Positions 19,209-28,638 of a DNA stretch of 64,000 nucleotides are shown here, one piece after another. Under the pieces are notes generated by a model. That model was not told the DNA's origin. It worked only from the letters and a program-made list of their open reading frames with translations, and did not search any database. Both the position numbers and the translations under genes were made by a program. The first letter of the stretch is position 1. Each line of letters starts with the position of its first letter. Origin of the DNA: Pycnococcus provasolii (lineage: Eukaryota; Chlorophyta; Pseudoscourfieldiophyceae; Pseudoscourfieldiales); assembly GCA_049487715.1 (NCBI GenBank), contig CP150551.1, positions 62,001 through 126,000 of the forward strand, in the 5' to 3' direction.

Positions 19209-22200
19209 TCAAAAGTCAACTGGTGGGATGCCACTTTTCGCCGTCGCTAAGCTTTGCGTACGTGCAAGGGGTGCCACTATGGTCACTCCGTCACCAAACC
19301 CACTTCGGCGTGGACCACCGCTACCACGTTTCGTTGGCGTTGACGCCGATGCCACGCTTCGATGTGATGTGACGCGATTGATGTCCGCGTGCTTGTTGTG
19401 GCCCTCGTCGGCTCCAAGCATCGACAGCCTGCGAGGAAGCGTGTGAGTATTTGAGATGTTATCGCTGCGCTCCAACCCACAGTGCTCAAGCAGATACTCG
19501 AGCATGGCGCGGCGAGTCACGAGAGTGCGTTGGCCCCCCATAGTCATATCGGCAGCCTCGCTGTGCATCAGGCTGTTCGCACGATTGTATCTCTGCGCAT
19601 ACCGTTTTTGCGAAGTGAGCGGCTCAAGCAAAATCATGTCGTCGACGTGGTGAAGGTACTCGCCCACGAATGTAGAGTCGTTCTGGATCTTCGAAGGCTC
19701 CACGACATTGTACTCCGCCAAGTCTTCATCGTCATCACCGAACGTTACGTGCTTCGCTTTCGCTTTTGGCGAATCTTTCTCATCCAAGCAACCACACAGT
19801 GCTCCTGCTTTGCGCACCACGTATACGAGCACATCCCACATGATAGCCAGGAGGTTATAAGGTGGCTGAATCTCCGCGCGAGAACCTCCGCTCAGCATGA
19901 GCTGTGTCCGCTCGAACATGGACGCCTCCGCCGCCGCGGCGTCCACCATCGTGAACGTACGGCTCAGCATGGCAATGAGAAGAGTCAGCATCATCACGTT
20001 GGTGATCAGCTGGTACGTGATTTGAAGAGTCCAAGCGGTCGCGAGCGTCGTATCGGAAATCGTGGAGATCCACAGCTCGTACTCACCCGTCTCTGGGACA
20101 CGGTTGAGCACCTCGTTCACCTTCTCGGCATTCGGCGTATTGAAGGCAACCTCCACAAGAGCGCGGCAGCCGGCGAAGACATCCTTGAAAGCCTCTTCAG
20201 CCACCGGGTTGTTTGATCCCTTGAACAAGGTGACGAAAGCACGGCTGAACGCGATAACGATGAGCGCAAGAAGCAGGAGGAAGTTAAAAATGTCAGAAAT
20301 CATGCACTGAATGCTGTGCAGCAGTACGCCAAATACCTGGTGAGAGCTCAGCGCGCGGATGATGTAAATCCAGAAGAGGCACGCGCAGATGCTGCGCATG
20401 ACCAAGTCAGCCTCGATTGTCGCCACGTCCTTCGTGTAAAGCGCTTGAATACGAATCACCGCGGTGACCATGGCAAATAGCAACAGGAGGAGCAGGTACA
20501 GTTCCCAAGCATCGTTAAGAAGCCCGCGTGAAAAGAAGTGGTCAGTGAACTGGAAGAAGCCCATATTTTTGGACGTATGCTTCACTAGCAGACGAAGTCG
20601 CTGCATTTCCCCACTCAGCAGACCCACGAGCCAGACGAAGATGGCAAACTCAAAGGCATTCGACGCCCTTGTGAGTACCACAGATTTTTCCTGATTCGTA
20701 TTCGCGCCGAAATCCATCGATCGAAGGTGAAGTGGATCGTCCGAATTGCCGCGAATCGGGTAAAATGCCGGAATCACGAGGATGGAGAAGGTGATGTACT
20801 GCACAAACCACGCCCAGAAGCAAATGGCAACTGGCACCTTTGCCTCAGACTTGTCTATTCGACTATCCTCCCTCATGGCATATCGATACATGGCAACGTA
20901 CACCGGGCCAAGCACCGCAAGAAGGACTGCGTTGAAGAAGACGAAGAGAGATCCGTGGCCTCCCGTCCACGTCGTCATGAGGTATTCCTGCACAAGCTCG
21001 CTTCCGATGAAGACCTTTCTGCGATACGAAACGGCAATGTCAATCATTCGATATCCAAGCACGTTCTGCGAGAGAATTTTGTCCACCGCGTCGTGTCCGG
21101 TCATCAGCTTCGGCGGTGCCCCCAGGGTGCTGGCATTCGAGCCGCGGCGAGTGGTAGATGACCGCCTCCTTGACATGGCATTTTGTAAGGCGCCACCCTC
21201 GAACGACATCGAGGTCGACTGCGTCATGTTTGACATACCGCTTTCCTCGTGGTCCATGTGACTCGAAGACGTCGTTTCCGTTCTCTCAAGCGTCGCATAA
21301 GGGTCTGGCTCCTGCACCGAACCGTCGTTTCTGCTCAAGTTGGACTTCGAGCGGATGGCGTGCTTCTCCATCTCCCCTAGCATCGCGGATGGAGCGCCGC
21401 TTGGCTCAGCCTCGCGGTCGCGCGATCTCTGCCTCTCGTGTAAGTGTCGTGCGTGCCGATGCACATTCGCGTCATGCTCCGCTTCAATCTTATCAACCTG
21501 ATTGTTGTACACCTCCTCCGCCGTTTTGTCGACGAGATTCATCATGTGCTCACAAACTTCCTGAAGGAGCAGTGAGCAGCTGAGCATGTCACTCTTCCGC
21601 TTCGTGCCGCCAATCAGCTTGCTCGATTTGCGCTCCAGTCTCTTGCTGTAGATGAGCGCTATCCACATCGGATGTGCGGTGCCCATGAGAAGGTGCAGCA
21701 GCAGGCTGAAGCTAAGCTTGTGCAGCATGTCGTAGTCGTACAGCTTGCGCATGACGGCGACGATGTCCAGCTCCTTGTGCTGGTGGCTCTTGCTCGCGCC
21801 AGGGCCGTCGTGTGACAGCTCGATCTTGAAGTAGTGCCCGAGCAGAATCTCAACGCACTCGAGGTGGTTGTGATACAGCGCCCAGTCGAGGGGGATCATG
21901 CCATCCTCGAGGGGGTCGTTCGACCTCAGCATCGCCGTCACGTCGATGTTGCGCTTGACGAGGAATTTCAGGATTTCCGCATGGCCACGCGACGCCGCAA
22001 CGTGCGCGAGGGTCTCGTTGCCCTTCGCCGTGCGTGTGATGGATGCGCCACGCTTGCAGAGACGCTCGACGCCCGCATAGTTTCCCACTTCCACGCACGC
22101 CATGAGCGGCGTTCGCTTCGCCTTGTTGTCAGCGTCAACCATCGCACCCTTGTCGAGCAGGATGTCGATGACGTCAACGTGCTCGCACGCCAAGTGAAGC

Positions 22201-23465
22201 GGCGTGTTTTGGTACTTGTCCGTACCGTTCGCCAGCGTCGCGTTCGTCTCAAGCATAAAGTGGACGATGTTCGCGTGCCCCTGCTCGCAGGCAAGGAAGA
22301 TGGGAGTTCTCTTCTTGGTGTTTCGTATGGTCAGCAAGCTTTCGTGCTGGCTGCGCATCTCCGCATCCGCGCTCCTTTCGTTGTCGAGCTCAACGAGCCA
22401 CCTCACGAGCTCGACGTGTCCGTTCTGGCAAGCCAGATGCATGGCGCAAAAACCTTCGTAGTCGCGCACGTAAATGCTCGCGCCGTGCGCGACGAGCGAC
22501 TGTGCGATTTCGAGGTCGCCCTTCATGCATGCCACGAGCAGTGCTGTGCGTCGCTTCACCTGAGTGCGCGCGTCGATGTTCGCGTCACTTTCGAGCAGGT
22601 AGTTCACAACCTTGGGCAGCCGATACCACGTCGCGGCAATCACCGGCGTGTACTCCTCATCCTCGTCTCCGTTGACGTCAAAGCCATGCAGGCCGATGTA
22701 CGTGCGGATGCGTTCCAGCACGCGGTCCTCGATGTCGGGGGCCATTTGACCACCTTGCGCGGCCGACTCCGCGTCGTGGTTCACCGACTCAGCCTCCTCA
22801 GCCCACAGGCTGACGGCAGCGTTTGGCTTGTTCAACGCCAGCGCATCCTCGATTTCGCGGTGGCGGTTGAGGTACTGCACGAGACTTGTCGGCTGCAAGT
22901 TTGCCTCCGTCGTGCTTGGGACCATCATGGAGAGCGTTTGACCGCTCGACACGCTTCGCCTCGGGTTGTCGGTACGCATGCTCCTGATGACGGACGCTAG
23001 CCTGGACACACGCCGTTTCCCGCGCTGCCACAGGTCGCTGATACGTTTCGTCGTGCTTGCGTTTGCAAGCTGGCCACCAACACCGCCGGCGGATGCGGAT
23101 GCGGATGCGGGTGCGGATGCGGATGGTGTGGTTGGCGCCGGTTCGGACTTGGCCCTACTCCTGTAGTCAGAGTCAGGCGTGCTCATCTGGTACGGCACTG
23201 GCGTGGACACCGCGTTCGGCAGCGACGGTTCTTGCTCGCGCGTGCGTCCCCCCGCGTTGCGAACGTCAACGTGCACGTCGTCCGGGTCACTTTCGTCGTT
23301 ATGTTCCGAGCCTCCTCCTCCTCCTCCTCCGTCGTTCGTCTGCGATCCTTCTTCAGAGATGTGCTGCTGACTTACATCCGAGACCAGTACAGCGTCCGCT
23401 GGGAGGGCGGCTGTCAAACTTGCATGTCCATTTTCTTCCGACAACGAGTCATCATGGTCGGCCAT
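19209..23465 (-). CDS. Ankyrin-repeat TRP-like cation channel
   Basis: This is a 1418-aa protein. A disordered Ser/Ala/Gly-rich N-terminus (1-245) precedes about seven to eight ankyrin repeats (~270-550, for example TPLHLACEHVDVIDILLDKG and TALLVACMKGDLEIAQSLVAHG). A charged linker with Ser/Arg-rich candidate phosphosites follows. The membrane region (~838-1170) has six hydrophobic segments, with FNFLLLLALIVIAFSRAFVTLF as S5-like and NVMMLTLLIAMLSRTFTMV as S6-like. Between them lies a pore-loop-like stretch (FKDVFAGCRALVEVAFNTP). Ankyrin repeats followed by an ion-transport domain is the layout of TRPA/TRPC/TRPV channels, so a sensory Ca2+/cation channel is the best reading. Selectivity and ligand cannot be told. 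The C-terminal tail is cytosolic. It is head-to-head with the uL24m gene. Confidence 0.85.
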   Translation of the reverse strand: MADHDDSLSEENGHASLTAALPADAVLVSDVSQQHISEEGSQTNDGGGGGGGSEHNDESDPDDVHVDVRNAGGRTREQEPSLPNAVSTPVPYQMSTPDSDYRSRAKSEPAPTTPSASAPASASASAGGVGGQLANASTTKRISDLWQRGKRRVSRLASVIRSMRTDNPRRSVSSGQTLSMMVPSTTEANLQPTSLVQYLNRHREIEDALALNKPNAAVSLWAEEAESVNHDAESAAQGGQMAPDIEDRVLERIRTYIGLHGFDVNGDEDEEYTPVIAATWYRLPKVVNYLLESDANIDARTQVKRRTALLVACMKGDLEIAQSLVAHGASIYVRDYEGFCAMHLACQNGHVELVRWLVELDNERSADAEMRSQHESLLTIRNTKKRTPIFLACEQGHANIVHFMLETNATLANGTDKYQNTPLHLACEHVDVIDILLDKGAMVDADNKAKRTPLMACVEVGNYAGVERLCKRGASITRTAKGNETLAHVAASRGHAEILKFLVKRNIDVTAMLRSNDPLEDGMIPLDWALYHNHLECVEILLGHYFKIELSHDGPGASKSHQHKELDIVAVMRKLYDYDMLHKLSFSLLLHLLMGTAHPMWIALIYSKRLERKSSKLIGGTKRKSDMLSCSLLLQEVCEHMMNLVDKTAEEVYNNQVDKIEAEHDANVHRHARHLHERQRSRDREAEPSGAPSAMLGEMEKHAIRSKSNLSRNDGSVQEPDPYATLERTETTSSSHMDHEESGMSNMTQSTSMSFEGGALQNAMSRRRSSTTRRGSNASTLGAPPKLMTGHDAVDKILSQNVLGYRMIDIAVSYRRKVFIGSELVQEYLMTTWTGGHGSLFVFFNAVLLAVLGPVYVAMYRYAMREDSRIDKSEAKVPVAICFWAWFVQYITFSILVIPAFYPIRGNSDDPLHLRSMDFGANTNQEKSVVLTRASNAFEFAIFVWLVGLLSGEMQRLRLLVKHTSKNMGFFQFTDHFFSRGLLNDAWELYLLLLLLFAMVTAVIRIQALYTKDVATIEADLVMRSICACLFWIYIIRALSSHQVFGVLLHSIQCMISDIFNFLLLLALIVIAFSRAFVTLFKGSNNPVAEEAFKDVFAGCRALVEVAFNTPNAEKVNEVLNRVPETGEYELWISTISDTTLATAWTLQITYQLITNVMMLTLLIAMLSRTFTMVDAAAAEASMFERTQLMLSGGSRAEIQPPYNLLAIMWDVLVYVVRKAGALCGCLDEKDSPKAKAKHVTFGDDDEDLAEYNVVEPSKIQNDSTFVGEYLHHVDDMILLEPLTSQKRYAQRYNRANSLMHSEAADMTMGGQRTLVTRRAMLEYLLEHCGLERSDNISNTHTLPRRLSMLGADEGHNKHADINRVTSHRSVASASTPTKRGSGGPRRSGFGDGVTIVAPLARTQSLATAKSGIPPVDF

Positions 23466-24277
23466 GACTCACTCAAGACTTAACTACTTAAGGCCTTTAA
23501 AGGAACAACACAGTGGAAGGAGCGGCCTTAAGTATGGCCATACACAAGGCGAACAAGGGCCTTAAGGAGAGAGGGGAGCTTAAGTTAAGGGCGGCGACAA
23601 CGGGTTGGGCCCAACCCGCTGTGTACTGTACTGTACGTGCGACAAGAACGAGGTTAGGGTTTCCAAATACCAACTAGTATGTATTTCCACCTCCCTGTCC
23701 CACCTGGACCTGTCCTATGTACAACGCCTAAGGTTAACTTGACCAGTCACTTCTTGGAGGAGCTCTCAGGATGACTTAAAATGTAACAGTTACATTTGCT
23801 GGCCGGTACACCATTTGCTGGCCGGTTTTAAGGTTTTATACGGTAAAATTTACCGTAACGAAGTCCGTACAGTAACGAAGCCTACAAACGGATGCCGTGA
23901 TGGCATCCAAGATTCCAAGGCCCAAGCGAAAAGCGAAAGGGACTTCCTACTCATAGCTACGATAAAGTAGTCTAAGGTTAGCGAGGAAGGCAGGATTGAA
24001 CCCCCAAACACCAAACCCCCAAACCCCCAAGACCAAACCTAACAGGTAAACCCCCAAACGTTTCTGTTCTCGTTTCGTTTCTCGTGCCTTCCTTCATCTT
24101 CGTCTGTGCCGCCTGTTGTCGCCCGAATCCCGCTGCTCATTCATTCCGAATCCTCGAGGTACGTCGAGGGTGATACGCCACTGTGTTGTGTTGTGCACAG
24201 AATCTCGGCTCACAGCACAGCACTTTCCGTCAGTCATCGTAGTCTTCGTTTCAGATCTTCTTGTTGTTCTTATCGTC
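23466..24277. other. Divergent spacer, 0.8 kb, no gene seen
   Basis: It is rich in CTTAAG/CCTTAAGG motifs (23485-23590). It holds two copies of ATTTGCTGGCCGGT near 23800-23825, a near-palindrome ACGGTAAAATTTACCGT near 23840, duplicated GTAACGAAG, a lone GGTTAGGGTTT at about 23652, and CCCCCAAAC repeats at 24000-24060. A GTACGT splice-donor match after TCCTCGAG at about 24160 could mark a 5' UTR intron of the next gene. Confidence 0.45.
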
Positions 24278-24280
24278 ATG

Positions 24281-24312
<32 letters not shown>

Positions 24313-25483
24313 AGACTCCCCATAAGGTGGTTAAGAAGCAGTTTCACAAGAAGCCTTCGAGGCCGGGTGGACCGTTGAAGCCGTGGTACATAACGGGCAT
24401 ATGGCCGGACAAAATTGGGGTCAGGCACGCATACAACTTGGTGAAAAACAGAATCCCCGAAAATAAGTGGACCGTCGTGCGTGGCGACCACGTCGGCGTC
24501 GTGTGCGGAAAACTCAAGGGAAAGACGGGAATCGTCGCCAAAGTCATGCGCAAAATATCGTCCGTCGTCATTGAAGGGGTCAACCTCAGGAAAAAACACA
24601 GAGTGGGTACGTACACGTACCGCTAACTTGCTTTGCTGATCTGTTGCGAACAAAAGATCGTACTCACAAACAAACGAATTCTAATTCTACCCATATAGGC
24701 ATCACGGGTGAGCAGGAGTCGTACATGCAGCCTATGCCCATTCACAGAAGCCTGGTGAACCACATCGACCCCGTCACGAACCGACCCGTCAGGATAAAGG
24801 TGGTTCGCAGCCCGGAAACGAATAGGAGAGTACGCGTCACCGTTGGGCGTGCGTCGAGCGGGAGCGTGCTTCCAAGGCCACACCCGCACGAGTTCTTCGA
24901 GAGAAAGGCGGCGGACGGGCCGACGGAAACGCCGTTTGCCGAAGCGTTCAAGGTGACGTACTGCGGAGATCCTGCAGAGGACTACCTGTCTTGGATGCGC
25001 GAGACGGCGCAGTGGATGGGCCAGGTGAGGCTTGCGGCGGAGGAGGAGCGCAGGAGCGGACGGCGCATGCTCGAGAGAGGATACGTCACGCGCATGAGCC
25101 GACCTCACACCGGCTTTGGGATCTTTCCTGACCCTCCTTCGGACCCGGAGGTTGCAAAGATGAGCATGCTCGCGCTGTCCAAGAACCAGAAGAGGTATGC
25201 GATGAAGAACCCGCTCTATTCCGAAACCCGCGTCGACGTGCGCGGCTCGATGATCACGCCAGCCCTTGAGAAGGCACGCCGTGACAAGGTGCACCGCATC
25301 GAGGTTCGTCGCGCGCGCATGCGGCGGGGCATGGAGGCTGCCGGCGTCAAGATGGGCGTGGGACGTCGCCCGCACAACCGCTGGTGGCTCGCGTACGGCG
25401 GCACGCCGAAGGGTTTTCCGGTGGACCCGAAGAGTCGCGGGTTCCAGCCTCCGAAGAAGGCGAAGAACCGCGCGCGCGTGTAA
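24278..25483 (+). CDS. Mitochondrial ribosomal protein uL24 (one intron; start region frame break)
   Basis: Large-subunit ribosomal protein. The KOW motif is visible as VVRGDHVGVVCGKLKGKTG. After the splice come the family blocks PMPIHRSLVNHIDPVTNRPVR and ASSGSVLPRP, typical of organellar uL24. The 92-nt intron (24607-24698, GTACGT..ATAG) joins HRVG to ITGEQE and is secure. The N-terminus is not. The conserved frame (PHKVVKKQFHKK) has no ATG of its own: a TGA sits just before it, across a CAG tract. The only nearby ATG (24278, Met-Lys then poly-Gln) is one base out of frame. Losing one C of CCCC at 24318-24321 joins them and gives about 370 aa; an upstream 5' exon spliced into the CAG run is the alternative. 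The 90+ residue C-terminal extension is basic. Mitochondrial rather than plastid identity is inferred from the family blocks. Confidence 0.8.
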
Positions 25484-25702
25484 TACAGTCAGAAGGAATA
25501 GCTATCACTGCTACAGTAAGTAGTACATACTACGATACTAAGCCTCCGTCCGCCATACGTGCGAAACGAACCCACCCACCCAACCCCTAATCTAATCCCG
25601 CGCGGGTAATCCCGTCCCCCTGCCGTCCCCCCCTCCGAGTCCGAGAAGATTTCCTAGAAGTATTCTCCTCCCCCCCCCCCCCCCGTTCACTCGTTGTCAG
25701 TC

Positions 25703-26851
25703 ATGTCCGCCTCAGGCGCCTCGGACGACAATGATGCCTCCATCCCCCCCGGGCACGAGTCCTCGGTGCATCCCACGGATGTTCGCACGGTGCTCTCGGC
25801 GTTCAAGGAGTCGTCCGTGCTCTCCCGCGAAAACTCTGCGGGCGGTGATGCAGGTGTCGATGCGACCGTCACGTACGCGTCGATGCGGTGGAAACCGCGA
25901 CCTTCAGATGCGACGTGGTCGTTCCGCGTGCTCTATTTAGTGCTTTTCAGCTCTCTGCTGTGTTCGATTGTCGTTGGGCCGTTCGTCCTACCGCTGCTCT
26001 TCTGGCCGTACGTCGGGTGGGTGCTCTTCATCGACCGAAACACACCGGAAAGGAGCGGACGGCCCATACAGTGGATGAAAAACCTCAACCTGTGGAAATC
26101 CATCGCAAGCTACTTTCCCGTGAAATTGCACCGCGAAGGCGAGGAATTCGACAAAGCGCAGAAGTACATTTTTTGCTACCACCCGCACGGAGTCATCTCG
26201 TTTGGCGCGTTCCTGTCGTTCGCGACGAACGCGCTCGACTTTCCCGCGCTCTTTCCCGGCATTAACCTACGACTTTTGACGCTCGCGTTCAACTTCAAGC
26301 TGCCCTTCACGAGGGAACTGCTGTTGTCGCTTGGTATCTGCTCCGTCTCCAAGACGAGCATCGTCAACCACCTCGCGACGGGACCTGGCGCCGCCGTTTG
26401 CATCGTCACGGGCGGCGCGGCGGAGTCGCTCCAAGCAAAGCCAGGTACGTACCAGCTCACACTGAAACATCGCAAGGGATTCGCGAAGGTTGCACTTCAG
26501 ACTGGCGCGTGCCTCGTTCCAGTGTTTGGCTTTGGTGAAAACGACGTCTTTGACATTTCAAAGGCGAGCTCTTTTGTTGAGAGCGTGCAGAAGACCATCA
26601 AGCGCTACCTGTCGTTCACGGTACCGCTTTTCCACGGCACTGGCATCACGGGTCTCTTGCCGTACCAGGAACCCATATTTGTCGTCGTCGGTGAGCCCAT
26701 CAAGCCGCGTGCGCCTCGTGACCCTAAGAACATTACGCAGGAGGAGATTGACGACTTGCACGCGGCGTACATGCGCGCCTTGATTGACCTGTACAACAGG
26801 TATAAGCGCTCCGTAAGCTTCAATCGCGTCGAGTCTCTGCGCGTCGAGTAG
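25703..26851 (+). CDS. DGAT2: Diacylglycerol acyltransferase type 2 (DGAT2-like)
   Basis: A 382-aa protein from the first ATG, at 25703. DGAT2 enzymes add the last acyl chain from acyl-CoA to diacylglycerol in the ER membrane, making triacylglycerol. The hydrophobic hairpin at residues ~75-110 (RVLYLVLFSSLLCSIVVGPF onward) matches the family's membrane anchor. The active-site motif YHPHG is at ~159-163, followed by family blocks NHLATGPGAAVCIVTGGAAE, LKHRKGFAKVALQTGACLVPVFGFGEND and PLFHGTGITGLLPYQEPI. Length and motif order fit DGAT2; a monoacylglycerol or wax ester relative cannot be excluded from sequence alone. It lies in tandem 219 bp downstream of uL24m, after a C-rich run (C12+) at 25672-25684. 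Confidence 0.9.
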   Translation: MSASGASDDNDASIPPGHESSVHPTDVRTVLSAFKESSVLSRENSAGGDAGVDATVTYASMRWKPRPSDATWSFRVLYLVLFSSLLCSIVVGPFVLPLLFWPYVGWVLFIDRNTPERSGRPIQWMKNLNLWKSIASYFPVKLHREGEEFDKAQKYIFCYHPHGVISFGAFLSFATNALDFPALFPGINLRLLTLAFNFKLPFTRELLLSLGICSVSKTSIVNHLATGPGAAVCIVTGGAAESLQAKPGTYQLTLKHRKGFAKVALQTGACLVPVFGFGENDVFDISKASSFVESVQKTIKRYLSFTVPLFHGTGITGLLPYQEPIFVVVGEPIKPRAPRDPKNITQEEIDDLHAAYMRALIDLYNRYKRSVSFNRVESLRVE

Positions 26852-27296
26852 AGTACTACTCGACTGTAGTTGTTTGTTGCACTTTGTTAACTACTTATGT
26901 TACTAAAAAGTCTTTACTGTACTTACGGGGTATGTTACTTTGGTTCATTATGAGGCCGCGACATTATGACTTGATGACGACATTGATGACGACGACGCCA
27001 TCAACCAATTGGGGAGTTGAATTCATTCACCCCTTAAAGTTTTTTAAAGGTTTCAGGCCCTTAATAACCATTCCCCAGAGCCCGGCCTCAGGATCCTTTT
27101 TCATCGTCGGGTGGGATTACGAGTACGCGCACTACTTACCTTAAGAACTATTTGTTTGTGCTTGTTTGTGGCGATCCCATTAACCAACCAACCAACCACA
27201 ATTCCACAAACAAAACAAACAAACAAACAAACAAACATCTTTGGGGCATTGGCAACTACCTTACATAAGAGTTCGTCTCAAAGAAAGTCATAATAG
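26852..27296. other. Intergenic spacer, no gene seen
   Basis: This separates two tandem genes. It contains an (ACAA)n run at about 27205-27236, CCAACCAACCAACC just before it, and CCTTAA/TTTAAAGG motifs at 27030-27065. Confidence 0.4.
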
Positions 27297-28538
27297 ATGG
27301 CCTTAAGTCGAAGGTTGTCGTTGCTTAAGTCGTGGGTTGTTGTTGTGTGTTTTTTGCTTGTTATTTGCATAACTGCGGCCTTGACTACAGATACAGAGGG
27401 CAAGGAGGAAATTGGATGCACGTCCGACGACTGCATGCTTGCACCTGATGAAGACTCGTCACAGGCGATAGACGATACGGACGACGACAGAGGAGGCGAC
27501 GGCGACGGCGACGCCGACGCGCGAGACGAGGGCGACAACCAACAGCCGGAACCAACGCCGTCCGTCTCGTCCGTCTTCTGGTCAGGTATCAATAGCTTGA
27601 GAAGCTTCGCAAGCCGCGGAAGCGAACGACTCGGCGAGGAGGAGGACCTGCACGTCGGAGTCGGCGAACGAACGAGCGCAGACGACGCCCTGCCATCACA
27701 GGAACTCGTCGCACAAGCTGTTCAGGCGACGCTCGCGTCGATGAACGGAACGTACGACGTCAACAGCACCGCCTGCTCCGTCACCGCGAAGGATGCTGAT
27801 TACACCGCGCAAAGAATCAGGAGCGCGAAAGTGTCGACGAACCCTTACCCGCACGTCTACGTCACGGACGTATACCCCACGAACGTGTACGCGTGCATTC
27901 GGCGCTTCATGCCCGGCGGAGACGACGCTGCCCACTTGGCGGGCATCTACAGGCGAACGCAGAAGAAACCTCGGTTCTCCATACCGCTGCGGGACGACAA
28001 GGGGCCGTTCAGCACATCGAACAAGCGCTCGACGGCGGTGAAGGCGCTCGCAAACCTCAAATTCTGGAACGAGTTCTCGAAGTACATGGGAGGTGCCAAG
28101 ATACTGGACGCGTGGCTGTCACTCTTCCAGAGCACGCTGAAGAAGCGAATCGGCAGCAGAAGCAACAAGAAGCTGTACTACAGCATGGACTTGACGCGCG
28201 ACTTGACTGGATACAACATTAGGCCGCACCGGGACACGCCCAACAAGTACGTCACGACGCTGTACTACCTCCCGGAGACTGCGGAGAACCCGTTCATAGG
28301 AACGGTGGCGCTGCGGCAGAAGGGGAGCGTGAAGAAAAACCAGGCGTACCAGGAGTGGAAGCACTTCGATATTGCCAAGGCTGCGGCGTACGTGCCGAAC
28401 GTCGCGTTCGCGTTCGTGCCCTGCGAGCGAAGCTGGCATGGCGTTCTTGAGGCGAACATGACGGCGGTGAAGAGCCGAGACACGCTGCAGGCATTCGTGC
28501 GTTCAAACGAAAAACTTGGACGGCTGTCGCGCTGCTGA
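27297..28538 (+). CDS. 2-oxoglutarate/Fe(II) dioxygenase, single-pass membrane or secretory
   Basis: A 413-aa protein. The N-terminus SWVVVVCFLLVICITAALT is a signal anchor, followed by an acidic Asp/Gly-rich linker, so the catalytic part probably faces the ER/Golgi lumen. The jelly-roll core has H311-x-D313 in YNIRPHRDTPNKYVTTLYYLP. The distal His381 is in ERSWHGV, and Arg394 in KSRDTLQAF would bind 2-oxoglutarate. This fits the prolyl-4-hydroxylase-like 2OG-Fe(II) superfamily. The substrate is unknown; the proteins most like it in overall plan modify secreted proteins or sugars. There are no introns. It is convergent with the coiled-coil gene 100 bp downstream. Confidence 0.78.
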   Translation: MALSRRLSLLKSWVVVVCFLLVICITAALTTDTEGKEEIGCTSDDCMLAPDEDSSQAIDDTDDDRGGDGDGDADARDEGDNQQPEPTPSVSSVFWSGINSLRSFASRGSERLGEEEDLHVGVGERTSADDALPSQELVAQAVQATLASMNGTYDVNSTACSVTAKDADYTAQRIRSAKVSTNPYPHVYVTDVYPTNVYACIRRFMPGGDDAAHLAGIYRRTQKKPRFSIPLRDDKGPFSTSNKRSTAVKALANLKFWNEFSKYMGGAKILDAWLSLFQSTLKKRIGSRSNKKLYYSMDLTRDLTGYNIRPHRDTPNKYVTTLYYLPETAENPFIGTVALRQKGSVKKNQAYQEWKHFDIAKAAAYVPNVAFAFVPCERSWHGVLEANMTAVKSRDTLQAFVRSNEKLGRLSRC

Positions 28539-28638
28539 AAAACTTGGTCGTCTTCAGGTTTGTGTAACGCTCAAGAAACCATTTCTTTAGAAACAATTTG
28601 TGATTCTTTTCTGGTTTGGAGAAAAAAGGAAATGTGCG

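Noticed and set aside
23057-23483. Plus-strand ORFs opposite the channel N-terminus
   Set aside because: Low-complexity shadow of the Ser/Ala/Gly-rich minus-strand sequence; the minus-strand gene has coherent domains.
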